Shown here in pieces: positions 1-10,537 of a stretch of DNA of 64,000 nt. Position numbers and translations under genes: made by a program. The stretch's first letter is position 1. Every line of letters begins with the position of its first letter. The notes below the pieces were generated by a model. It searched no databases, was not told where the DNA came from, and saw only the letters and a list, made by a program, of their open reading frames with translations. Source of the DNA: Erigeron canadensis (lineage: Eukaryota > Streptophyta > Magnoliopsida > Asterales > Asteraceae); the NCBI RefSeq assembly GCF_010389155.1, contig NC_057768.1, positions 16,675,664 to 16,739,663 of the forward strand, in the 5' to 3' direction.

Positions 1-595
1 GAGCTAATGTGGCCTTTGAGATTCGGAAAAGTAAGTCCTTGGGGTGTCTTTGTATACCTAGCCTACCTAAAGCTTCCAACTTAGGATAGGTTGTCAGAAA
101 GTTCCCTACACGGGTCTCATCGTAAGTCACGGGTTTCCATAAGCGCTTTAAAATGATGTCAGAAATATGCAAGTACTTAGCATTATGCAATGTTAGGTAT
201 ATTTCCGTACGTGAGTCAAGTTATGTCGCTCTGTGTGTGAGGAATCACCGACCTGTCACCGCTGACTTGATTCTTAAAGACCATCTCCCTGTAGTTGCCA
301 AATATCTTAATCTTAATGCTTGCGTCGATTGTAGGAGTATATTTGAATGTGGGTCACTTAAGTTTGCAAACTTGATTAAGTGGCATATTAGGCTACTCAA
401 GTTACATGGTGACTGTCCTTGGCCAGGGTATGTCGAAAGTGTCAAAAACCAAAAGGAAACTGAAAGTACCGAGTGTCTAAGAGGACAAACATATTGGTAA
501 TCGTTTTTGGATCACTGTTCATAACTAATAATAAGAGAATTATTTCTCATGTGGGCTTATGTAACATGCTAAGCTGATCTAATCAATGTAGTACT
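1..595 (+). other. Conserved non-coding block of the pol-extra ORF spacer
   Basis: This block matches the reverse complement of 41625-42165 in Copia-B at high identity. The strongest parts are about 1-130 and 340-545. No reading frame is kept between the copies: the 115-codon frame at 153-500 is broken in the Copia-B copy. It is therefore probably non-coding but constrained, or recently exchanged between the families. Conserved non-coding motifs are a known Sirevirus trait. Confidence 0.6.
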
Positions 596-2704
596 ATAGC
601 TCTTATAACTATGATTATTCGTTTATGTTCGTGTGTGTTTATATGTATGTCTGTGTTATGTTTTTCGTGAAATGTTATTTATGTTTGTATATTTAAATAA
701 GAGTTCCTATTGCACGGTTGACAGAGTCAGAATAGTTTCTAGTTTCCAAGAGAACTCAACTACGTTCTTATGGAACAACGAATAAACGAGTAGGGTAGTT
801 AAGCGATAGTGAAAGGATCAAAAGCTAAAAGAAAGTTTGTTTAATTAACTAATATAGGTTTAAGGAAAAGAACACATAGTTGTTAATTTCAATAAACAAA
901 TATTAGGTTAATGATTATTTATTATTCTTAGAAAGAAGATTTTAATAAGAATGGACACAGAGTTATTCATAGTTTTGAATTTAATCTTTGAAAGAATTGG
1001 TTTTATTCTTAGAAAGAAGATTTTCTTAAAATTGAACACAGAGTTGTTCATAGTTTTGAATTTGATCTTTAAAAGAATTGGTTTGATCTTTAATAAGAAG
1101 ATTCTCAAAGAATGAATGAGGAGATGATTCATAGTTTGAGATTATTCTTAGAAAAGATCTGTGTTGAATCAAAAAGATTTGATACAGAGATGTCAAATGA
1201 TTTTGATTAGTACTAGTGTGCTTGTAGTGAATTATTCGACCTTAATATGACTTAGGTAAAATAATAGACTGCTAAGCATATTCATTTTATCTTGCAGAAT
1301 TATTCATGTCTTCAGATTGTATGTTATTACTTTGAGAAGATATGATGATTGTTTGTTGAGATGTGTATGACAGCAAACAGATATGTAATTTTGTAGGTTG
1401 TCAAGCAAGTTCTCAGCACAGAGGCAAGAAAGACGAATACACAAGGATGTATAGGTCATTTTATGCATAACAAAGATAAATACTAGTATGATGAGACAAT
1501 CATCAAATTTTTTATGATCATGTTATCCAAAGTTTACATGGAAATCAAAGTTACACGAGAACATGTTTTGGAGGCAAAAATTATGATTTCTTTATGCAAA
1601 AGTATAAGTGATTAGATTTTTGTTAGATGATTATACTGAGCTAAAATCAAGTATCTTTTTGAAGTTAAATCAATATAGATTTGCATGCTTAATGTTAATG
1701 GAAGACCTCAGGGTAGGTTATCCATAGTATCCTAAGAATGATAAGATTTGAATAGATTAGGTTTAAGTCAATATAGATTTCTTGATGGTTTGACGATAGA
1801 ACAGGGATTTTAAGGTTCTTGACACCAAAGTCGATAGAAACAATAGGTTTAAGTCGCATGTTTTGTAGTTCTAGACTAAGATAAAGTCATATAGGTTTTA
1901 TGACTTATAATAGTAAAGAAGAACAAAATTAGGAGAAAAAAAATGAAAAATGTAGTTCTAGATTAAGTCATTGCTACGGGTAGTAATGAAATAATGAAGA
2001 ATAACATTTTTATTATTTTTATCTCTTTGTTTGTATTTTTAAGCTTATATGTGCAGGAACAGGCACAAGAAGCTATTTATAGATTTTGTCTGACAACTTT
2101 GATAAGTAATCAGAAGAAACACTTAATTTTATCTGGAGACAAAGAATTGCTTTTGAAACAGGATGTTCCAAGTTTCTGAAGTTTGAGTTTCAAGTTTCAA
2201 AGTTTCTGGTTTTCATAGAAGTCAACTAGTACAGGATTGATTGTTGGAAATTCAACTCCTCTATCACATGTCGGTTATGCAAGGCGAGCAGGGACTCGAT
2301 ATATGCTTAATTCGGAGAGATTTATCGTTGAGGGGGAGGACTACAACAAGCTTTGGTGCATTAGTTGATTGTTATGACGATACAGAGAGTTTGAAGATTG
2401 TTGTTCAAATCTGAAGTTTCAGGAGATCAAGTTTCGGGTATGACAATTATTTTGTTGTCTCGAAATTTTATTTTTCAGTGTATTTGAAGAAAATTCAATT
2501 TAAAGGAAGGAATTTTGAGCAAAAAACTGAAGTATTCAAGACAGAGACTTGTCTTGGCATTCAAGAGCTAAGAACATCAAGTGTTTACAGTATATTATTT
2601 ATATAGTAATTACAAGATGTTGATAGCTATCTTTGCTCTAGTTGAAGATCTTAGATATAGAAATTTATAATTTTAATATAAAAGATTATCAACTATGTAT
2701 GATA
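596..2704 (+). other. Copia-0 spacer, no gene seen
   Basis: AT-rich sequence without a convincing coding frame. It holds a short tandem repeat (924-1150) and a polypurine run agggggagga at 2331-2340 that resembles a PPT. The small ORFs here (for example the minus frame 908-1132) only translate the tandem repeat. Confidence 0.6.
924..1150 (+). repeat. Tandem repeat, about 2.7 units of 81 bp
   Basis: Units begin at 924, 1005 and about 1086. Each has attcttagaaagaag at its start, then an acagagtt-ttcatagttttgaattt core, and ends aaagaattggttt. The third unit is degenerate and truncated. Confidence 0.75.
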
Positions 2705-3190
2705 CTATCCTTAGATATAGACAGTTTTTGAATGTAGAAGATTCTTTAATATCTTAGACATAGATTTACTGTGAATATAAAAGGTTATGTTAAAATCCTT
2801 AGACATAGACATAATGTAAATGTAGAAGGTTAGATAAAACCTTTGACATAGACATAATGTGAATGTAGAAGTTATATAATACTTTAGGTATAGACTTAAT
2901 GGGAATGTAGAAGAGTATAGAAAACTCTTAACATTGACATTAAGTGAATATATAAGGTATGATATAGTCAACAATTTTCTATATACCTTAGACATAGAAA
3001 TGTTAAGTTTTGATGTGAAAGGATATATACTTAATATGTTATTAGCAGCCTTAGACATAGAAATATTATGTTTAAATGTGAAAGGCTGATGTTATATTTT
3101 ATATATACCTTAGACATAGATATATTGTTTGAATTTGAAAGGTTTTCATATGTATAAACCTTAGAAATAGAAACAAAGTTTTTAAAAGTG
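2705..3190 (+). repeat. Degenerate minisatellite, about 10 units
   Basis: The core ccttagacataga, followed by roughly taatgtgaatgtagaagg, recurs at about 2709, 2750, 2797, 2839, 2881, 2925, 2984, 3049, 3108 and 3156. Spacing drifts between about 42 and 65 bp. The minus frame 2711-3058 is a translation of the repeat and not a gene. Confidence 0.7.
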
Positions 3191-3388
3191 CTTCTATGTA
3201 TTGATTATTTAGGTCATATACTTATGAATTTTGTTTTCATAAGAATATGAAGTTGTAATCAATATGATAAATGGTATGAAATTTATATAATATAAAGAGA
3301 TTTTATATATAAGAATTTCTAAATAATTGTGAAATGTGCATCTTATTGTCTCATTTCATAATGTACATGTGTGCTTTGATAATTAATC

Positions 3389-3495
3389 ATAGTTATATAT
3401 CCTAGCCATTAACTGAGGGGGAGTACATGAGAATGATTAATTACTCTGATACATTGTCATAGTTATGTATCCCAGTCATAAATTGAGAGGGAGTA
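3389..3495 (+). promoter_or_regulatory. Internal PPT-like polypurine tracts (two copies)
   Basis: gagggggagtac at 3415-3426 and gagagggagtac at 3484-3495 lie in two copies of a ~70-bp direct repeat that starts at 3389 and 3458. A third tract is at 2331-2340. Repeated PPT-like tracts after pol are described for Sireviruses. These sit upstream of the internal promoter and not beside an LTR. Confidence 0.5.
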
Positions 3496-3926
3496 CATAA
3501 GAGTGATGGTATATTTTGTGGGGGTGTAAGAATGAAGAATCAATTGTATAACTATGTGTGTATTTTGTGAAATTGTGTAAAGTACGTTTGCAAGTGATAC
3601 GGATAAGCATATAAGCATAAATTGCAAGTGGTACAGTTAAGTCTGTATGTTTATTTGCAAATGCTTATTTGCCTTATTTGCAAGTGGTACAGATCGGGAA
3701 AGCTTGTTTCGAAATTGTTTAAGAAAGATTGATCGTGGAGTAGTTAATAAATGTTGTGTAAGTTTATTAACTTTTCAGGTTTAAGACGAAGATCAGGGAA
3801 AAGATGAATTAGGATGCCTATAGGTTTGGTCATTTTAATTTTCATATTTCCAGGAAGTTCGTAATAAACATTGATCAATTATTCAGAAACTTTGACGAAA
3901 ACTGAAGTTTAAAGTGTACAGGTGTA

Positions 3927-4637
3927 AATTACGACCTCGTAATTAAAGATGGCAGAATATGACCTCATAATTGGTCTATTAGGCCAAGTTCAATACGACC
4001 TCATAATTGATGGGTCGGGTTGACCCAGGCCCATTCGGGTCAAGTAGGTATATAAACCAAATAACCCTAATACGACGTCACACTTATAAAATCAAAATTA
4101 GAGCATATTACTACTTTGCTACCTCGTTTTAGATTCGATATACTCGATTAGATCCAGAGTTTTTGAGTGATATTTTCATCATCCTCGTGAAATACTGAAT
4201 CTCGTATATAATCTAATCGTCCAATAGTTTACCATGCAACAAGAAAATCATGAAAAAGGGGTTCAAAATTTTCGAACTAGGTTTTTCAATTTTCATTCGA
4301 TTTTTATGTTTTTGGGTAAAACAAAGGGTTGGGGTATGTTTATCACTTGATTACGAACGTATAGATACAATTTTTACATGTTTTGGTTGGGTAAATCGCA
4401 AATTCGTGTTGGGGAAGATGAACAATGCGACGGACTCGCATTTGGGGGTTTACTAGCCCAGATTTACGACCTCGCAAATGTCAATTTATTTTGACTGGTT
4501 GACTTTCGGAATGCGAGTTGGATTTTCGACCTGGACCAATACGATCCCAAATTGAAAAATACGACTTCGTATTTTAGAGTTTGGTTGACCATATTTTGAC
4601 CATGAAATACGACCTCGTACAAAGATACGACCTCGTA
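3927..4637 (+). repeat. Dispersed palindromic motif TACGACCTCGTA (Copia-0 signature)
   Basis: Clear copies are at 3930-3941 (extended to aattacgacctcgtaatt), 3994, 4465, 4560-4571 (tacgacttcgta), 4608-4619 and 4626-4637, with weaker ones near 3957, 4069 and 4539. The arms TACGA/TCGTA flank a CC centre. Copies lie on both sides of the TATA box at 4049 and in the leader before the extra ORF. I did not see the motif elsewhere in the window. Confidence 0.8.
4049..4056 (+). promoter_or_regulatory. Putative internal TATA box for the extra ORF
   Basis: TATATAAA sits in a GC-richer patch (gcccattcgggtcaag) between copies of the family palindrome. The extra ORF starts about 840 bp downstream. No LTR boundary is visible here, so this reads as an internal promoter. 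Initiation is not shown by sequence alone. Confidence 0.45.
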
Positions 4638-4889
4638 TTTGACTTAACAGATTTTCAAAAGTTTTAGTAATAAATGATTGACAATGAGTTAATTTTGTTT
4701 AACTTAATTACAGAGATAATTAAAGTTAATGATGTTAACAAAATTACAGAGATAATTTATGTTGGTTATAACTTACAGGGATAATTTATATGTTTGACTA
4801 GATTACAGAGATAATGCTAGTTGTTTAAGTTATGAATGTGAATTTTTATGTCGATTTAGGTAATTAATCATTTGTTATTGATTACAAAA

Positions 4890-5447
4890 ATGGCAAGAGA
4901 ATTTGCAGCAGGTCAGAACTTTGTTATTAAAAAGACAAGAATCAAGATGTGTCTGAATATTATCATGAGATTTTCAGATTTTTGAAGCAGTCAAGAATTC
5001 ATCAAATTCTTACTCATTCACCGGTTCTGTATGATTCATACCTGGCAGAGTTTGGAATAATGCAAGACATAAGAAAACTGCTAATCAGGAGTTGATTGAA
5101 ACAGTGGTTGCTGGCAAGACTATTACGTTCTCAGCTCGTGATCTTATTGATACCTTGAAGCGTACATTTGATCAAGAAGGAGGAGAGAACGGACCTACTA
5201 CTTTCAGTAGAGAGGTTATTGTTGGAGGATTTACAAGGATGGGTTATGCTGATTACTTGAATGTGGGAACTTTGAAGAAGCGTGGATTCTATGAAAGGTG
5301 GAGATACTTAGCGCATGTATTGTTGGTGAGTTTGTGTAACTGAAGAACTGGATGGGATACACTTAATCAAGAATCTCAAGCCCAGATGGTTGGTCTAGTA
5401 TACAACAAACCCTATAGCTTTTCTAAGTATTTCTTCAACGAATTAAG
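4890..5447 (+). pseudogene. Copia-0 extra ORF, N-terminal half (interrupted)
   Basis: The frame opens at ATG 4890 with MAREFAAGQ, matching the start of the Copia-B extra ORF. It shows the family pattern: EFWNNAR, then ITFSARDLIDTL, then GFTRMGYAD, then a segment ending NKPYSFSKYFF. A frameshift near 4937 and a stop at 5341-5343 break it. At 5443-5447 (ttaag) it is cut by Copia-A, and the frame continues at 28211 (LRKQTTARQGHR, then MIYPRFVMMII). The function of the family is unknown to me. It occupies the place often called env-like in Sireviruses, but I see no signal peptide or membrane segment in this part. Confidence 0.65.
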
Positions 5448-6404
5448 TGTTAAGTCCAATTTTCCTGAAAACTGGAGCTCTCTAGTTGCATCTGGAGAGA
5501 TTGAAGAATTGTCCGAAATATTTGAAGTCTAGTTGCAATGTACAGTTTATGCAACTTATGACTTCCTCCAGTTGAGATCTGAAGAATAACATCTGAAGAC
5601 ATTCCAATTGAAGTCGAAGAAAGAGAAAGACAATGGCAGCGAAGCCCAGTTGACTTTCTGATCAGATAAATCAACTAGAGATCCTTCAGTGTAAATGCTC
5701 TTACAAATTTACACTGATTACGAGGAGGACCTTTTACACTACATCCTTTTACCCAGACAATAATCTTGTCTTTGGATAAAAGTGCAAAGATGTAGAGTGG
5801 TTGAATAAAGTAACCTTTTATCTTACTTTATTTAGTACACACACAAAGAATTATTTACTAATACTCTTGTGTGCTGTCACGTACGTCGAAGTTGAGATCC
5901 CAATGCTCAACCTTCGATTATAAATAGAGGTCCTTGCACAAGCATTTGAATAACTTTGCAAAAACACATATACCTGCAATATCGTTGGTGAACTTGTGCA
6001 ATATTCTCTAAATCGCTAAAAGGAACATTTCACAACTCTAAGTATTTCGATTGTATAAGAGAATTTCCAAGTACAGATCATTGTATTTCATAGATTGTTA
6101 GGATATTTACATTCGTGTATTATCTTGGTTCCACAACAACCTTGTATTTTATTTAACAATCTATAAATAAAATACACTTGTAAAAATTACATATTGTCTC
6201 ACCAATTTACTTTACGTGTACTTTACATTATTGCTTCGTATTTACTTATTTGTATTGTCACCTTAATAAGTAACTTCCAGTTAACCTGGTACATTGTTCA
6301 CTGCAACTGGTCACGTCCAGATACAGTGAACGTGTTGCAAAGTAAACTTACCATCGACATAGTGGGTGTCTTCAGTACTCATCGAGTAATAGTTGGGACT
6401 TACA
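5448..6404 (+). repeat. Copia-A 5' LTR
   Basis: 957 bp, from TGTTAAGTCC to GGGACTTACA, matching 27231-28210 almost throughout with scattered substitutions and small indels. The U3 start carries the family motif around actggagctc (5471-5487) in a decayed form. A TATA box lies at 5929. The LTR is flanked by TSD ttaag on the left and the PBS on the right. Confidence 0.93.
5929..5936 (+). promoter_or_regulatory. Copia-A LTR TATA box
   Basis: TATAAATA followed by GAGGTCCTTGCAC, identical in the 3' LTR at 27726-27733. This is the usual plant LTR core promoter layout. Confidence 0.7.
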
Positions 6405-6419
6405 AGTGGTATCAGAGCA
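6405..6419 (+). promoter_or_regulatory. Copia-A primer binding site
   Basis: AGTGGTATCAGAGCA-type sequence directly after the LTR. TGGTATCAGAGC is complementary to the 3' end of plant initiator-Met tRNA. Confidence 0.92.
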
Positions 6420-6462
6420 GGCAGGTTGAAATGTATCAATTCTATAACCTAGATCTGCTTAG

Positions 6463-8834
6463 ATGTCTACTGAAGGTGAGAATGGTTCTGTTCCTCAAAA
6501 TGAAACTATTCCCAATAACACTATTCCTGTTACTCCTTTAAATACCAACCCTCATCCTCCTCCTACACCTGGAGCCAGCCACGTCCATGTACATTATTCT
6601 AACACTCATGTTCCCAAGTTCGATGGGAGCAGTGAGACTTTTGGTACATGGAAAGCCAAAATGCTCTTGCATTTTGCTGGGATAGAGAGGCATATGCTGA
6701 AAATCCTCAAGGATGGACCATATATACCCATGTCCAGTGGGGTAAGTCCTCTTCTAGACCCAACTGGGAGAAGAGGTGTCAGGGAGAAAGCAGAAGAACA
6801 TTGGTCTGATGAGGATTCCAGACTGGTTGACCTTGATACTAGACTGAAAAACATGATCCTTGCTGCTGTCCCTAAGGAACTAATTCCAACACTTGTGTTG
6901 TTCCCCAGTGCCAAGTCAATGTGGGATGAATTAGTTCTCCAATTTGAAGGAGGAAATGACACCATTGTCACCAGGAAGGTTGCTTTAAACAAGAAGTATG
7001 AATCCTTCTTTGCTCTTCCCAGTGAAAGTTTAACTGGTACCTACACCAGATTTACTAGTCTTATTAACCAATTGAGAGGCCTGGGTGTAGAGAAGGATAA
7101 GGATATTCTTCTTGAAAAGTTTTGTGATATTTTACCATCCAAATGGGCACACATGGTTCTTGTCCTAAGACAAGGAAAGACATTGCACAGCCATACTCTT
7201 GCATCTCTCTATGGAGCCTTCTGATTCACTGAAGATAATAATGTTGCAAGATTACTGGCTGACAAGATGCTTTAAACTATGCTCAGAGTTCCAAGGTCGC
7301 CAGCTTGACTTACCTTGTGCTGCTTTAATCTCTACTAAGAATGTCCAGCCACATTCTATGAACTCTGGCCTGACCATTGATCTCAGTGATGGTTGTGACG
7401 AAAATGACGATGATGATCTGGTGGCCATGATTGCTAAAACCTTTAACAGGTTTAAGCATAAATCTAATAGATTTAATGGGTCCAATAATGCTTCCAGCTC
7501 CAACTCTCTGGATAAAACCAATCTTACCTGCTATAAGTGTGGTAAGAAAGGTCACTTCATGAAGGAATGCAGATCTAGTAAGTCGAACAATGAAACTGGT
7601 CCCTCTGTCCCAAGTTTTATTAAATCTGATGATTATAAGGCCAAATATAAAAAGCTAAAGGCCCAGATTGCCATCATGTCACTTGAGAAAGAAAAAGAAC
7701 AAATGCATGATAGCTCAAACCGAAGGAAAGTGGGAACTCTCTGATGACTCATCAGATGATGGCGAAAAGATCAGGGATGTGTGTTTTATGGCTCTGGAAA
7801 ATCAACAACCGATGGTGAAAGATGATGTTATTTCTGGAAGATGGGTGGACATCATTTTAAAGAAGGTAAGGGATTATGATGATGAGATGGATACAGAATC
7901 AAAACTGGACATTGCTGAATCACTTAATAATGATTTACTTTTTGTTGAAACAATGAGAACTGATTGTGAAAGATATCTTGAAACTGTTTTAACTGAGCTA
8001 AATAATTTGAAACCTCAATTGAATGATTTGCAAAGTGTCCAGTTGGCTCTCAAAGAGTCAGATTTGCAAAATGAGGCATTGGAAAGAGATAACCAAAAAT
8101 TGAAATATGATCTTGAAAAGGAACACATGGTTATCAAATCTTGAGTACAAGCATCTGGTAAAAATTATGATGCGTTTTCAAAAACCATTGATGCTAAAGA
8201 AACTGCCTGGAAATTTGGTGATCTCCAGATGGCAGCTGTTTTACCCTCAATCCACCAGATACCTGAATCAGTTAGAATTGAAACTCCATATGACTCTTCT
8301 AACATTGCCAAATCTGAATCTGTTGAGACCACCCCTGTTGAGGCCAAAACTGGAGCAAAAAAGGCTAAAGCTCTAGTTAAAAAGGAAGCTAGTGATGTTC
8401 CTTTGCCTCAAAAGTCCAAAGAGCCCAAGACTCCTAAGACTAAAAATTTCACTGACCCCAAGTCCAAGGGTCAGCAGCCTGAAGAAAACTACTTTTTGTT
8501 GAAACTGGAGAGTCAACTCCAAAATTTGTCAAGGCAGGTACAAAGTTGTACTGCTAAAATTAAAAATCTGGAAGGAGCTTCGAATCCTTCAGTTGAAAAA
8601 CAAGTTGTTAAAATCCCTCCTTTAAAACAAAAACAAAAGCAAACTGCTCAAAAACGAGCAAAATCTGGAAAGAAAAAGGAGGTTGTTCCCCTCAAACCAA
8701 TTGTTTTTACTTCTGAAACTGGAAATAATCCTCCAGTTTCATCCTCTATTTCAACCCCAAGTCAATCTGCAGAGACTTCTCAGGAGAAGTCTGGTGGATC
8801 CATCAACAAAAGATGGGTTCACAAAAATAACTGA
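6463..8834 (+). pseudogene. gag: Copia-A gag (capsid/nucleocapsid), frameshifted
   Basis: ATG 6463 is the first start after the PBS and opens MSTEGENGSVPQ. The capsid part (6463-7224) has the SIRE pattern around FDGSSETFGTWKAKM and SMWDELVLQFEG. A frameshift near 7210-7260 moves to a second frame (to 7744) holding the zinc knuckle CYKCGKKGHFMKEC (CX2CX4HX4C). Another shift near 7700 leads to an extended C-terminal region (7700-8834) with coiled-coil-like acidic stretches and a Lys/Pro-rich tail; a single TGA at 8142-8144 interrupts it. A long gag tail is usual for Sireviruses. Product role: virus-like particle and RNA packaging. Confidence 0.85.
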
Positions 8835-8839
8835 TTATT

Positions 8840-10194
8840 TACTTGGGTGCGCAGCTGGCCGAACTATGACCGGATGTAAGCCCCTGCTGGAAAAGTTCAC
8901 TGTCGAAGATGGACCGGCAGTGACATTTGATAATGATGGAAGTGGGAAAACTGAAGGATATGGTATAATCAATAATGGACAGATCATGTTCACCAAAGTT
9001 GCATTTGTTAATGTTTTGAAATATAACCTGATAAGTGTCAGTCAACTTTGTCATGATGGATATAAGGTACTTTTCGATATTGCTCAAGGCACCATATTTA
9101 ACAAGGATTGGAAAGTGGTGATGATTGCACTAAGAAAGGGAAATGACATCATGGACATGGAACCAGCTCCGAAAGAGCATTGTTTCTATGCCAAGGCTGA
9201 TGACGACACCAACTGGCTATGGCATAAAAGGTTATCCCACCTATACTTTAAATATATCAACAAGTTGTCTAGAAAACAACTGGTGGATGGGATACCTTTA
9301 ATTTCTTTTAAAAAGGAAAAGCCATGTCTAGGGTGTGAGATGGGCAAGAAAAAAAGGGCCAGTTTCAAGACCAGACAAAACTTTAGCATCACTGAACCTC
9401 TTCACATGCTTCATATGGATCTCTTTGGTCCAGTGAATGCTCAAACTAAAACTGGTAAGCGATACACTTTAGTTGTTGTTGATGAATACACCAAATACTG
9501 TTGGGTGGTATACATCAGATCCAAAAGTGATGCACCTGGTGAAATCATCTTTTTCATCAAGAAAATTGAGCTCAAGTATACCAAGAAAGTGTGTCAGTTG
9601 AGAAGTGATAATGGTACAGAATTTATAAATAAAGAATTAGAATCATTTTGCAATGATACTGGCATTTCTCAGAACTTCTCTTCAGCTCATTCTCCAGAGC
9701 AAAATGGTGTGGTTGAAAGAAAAAAGCACACATTGATTGAAGCTGCAAGAAATATGTTATCTGAATCAGGTCTTCCCAACAGTGTTTGGGCTGAAGTTGT
9801 GGCAACTGCTTGCCATACCCAAAATCGGTCAGTTTATGTCAAGAGACATAGGAAGACTGCCTATGAAGTCCTCAGGAATCGTAAACCAAATATTGGATAT
9901 TTCCATGTATTTGGTTGTCCAGTTTATATCTTAAACGATTCTAGTCCGTTGGGAAAGTTTGATGCAAACGCTGAAGAGGGTGTTTTTGTGGGATATTCAG
10001 ATATTAGAAAAGCCTATAGAGTTTATAATTATAGACTCCAAAAGGTACATTAGACAATTCATGTCACATTCGATGAATCAAATGAAACAATCAATAAAAG
10101 ACCAAGCCTTGATTTATCTCCAGTTGTCCCAGTTGATTTTGGTGTATCTGATCAAGTTCATCAATCAGTTATTACACCAAAAGATGTTTCCAGT
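8840..10194 (+). pseudogene. pol: Copia-A protease and integrase region
   Basis: The protease active site normally reads DSGCSRHMTG; here it is LGCAAGRTMTG, so the catalytic Asp-Ser-Gly is gone. Downstream come the integrase zinc-binding region (LWHKRLSH, then CLGCEMGKKK) and the DDE core with MDLFGP, SDNGTEF and an E in VVERKK. The frame runs to an in-frame TAG at 10051-10053, then continues as TIHVTFDE until the LINE fragment inserts at 10195. It would cleave Gag-Pol and insert cDNA if intact; this copy cannot mature. Confidence 0.88.
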
Positions 10195-10523
10195 CTACTC
10201 AAAGAAATGACAAGGTTAAATGACAAGGTTTTTTCTCCGGCATCTCAAAGAAACGAGTTCCTATTTGATTTCATTGTTTCACAATCATTTTTGTGGGTGT
10301 CTACTAGATACAGAAAATTGCATGTCTCGCGGGATGATTGGTTCCTTAACCCTCTTCTTGTTTTATAATCGAGGGTGTGCTTTATTTGGTTTCGAAAGTT
10401 TTTCAAAATATTGATGTTATTCTAGGCGATGTAATTATATTCGTTTATGTACCGTTCTATTATTTATGGTGTCTAGTGCTTTGCTAGATACCGTATTTTT
10501 TTAATATATTGTTGTTCTAAAAA
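10195..10523 (+). mobile_element. 5'-truncated LINE 3' end (L1-type) inside Copia-A pol
   Basis: A 14-bp direct repeat aagatgtttccagt (10181-10194 and 10524-10537) flanks 329 bp with an A-rich 3' end (ttctaaaaaa). The tail with ttttttaatatattgttg and the hairpin ggtgtctagtgc-ttgctagatacc resembles plant L1 3' UTRs. Only a few codons of a possible ORF2 end remain. A SINE is less likely because no A/B box is seen. Confidence 0.7.
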
Positions 10524-10537
10524 AAGATGTTTCCAGT

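Noticed and set aside
153..500. 115-codon plus-strand ORF at the left edge
   Set aside because: The homologous block in Copia-B (inverted, 41625-42165) has stops and indels in this frame, so the conservation is not at the protein level.
2711..3058. Minus-strand ORF of 115 codons
   Set aside because: Product of the degenerate minisatellite; hydrophobic repeats mirror the DNA unit and nothing else supports a gene.
6606..6992. 128-codon antisense ORF inside Copia-A gag
   Set aside because: Shadow of the gag frame, with no promoter, splice signal or homology sign.
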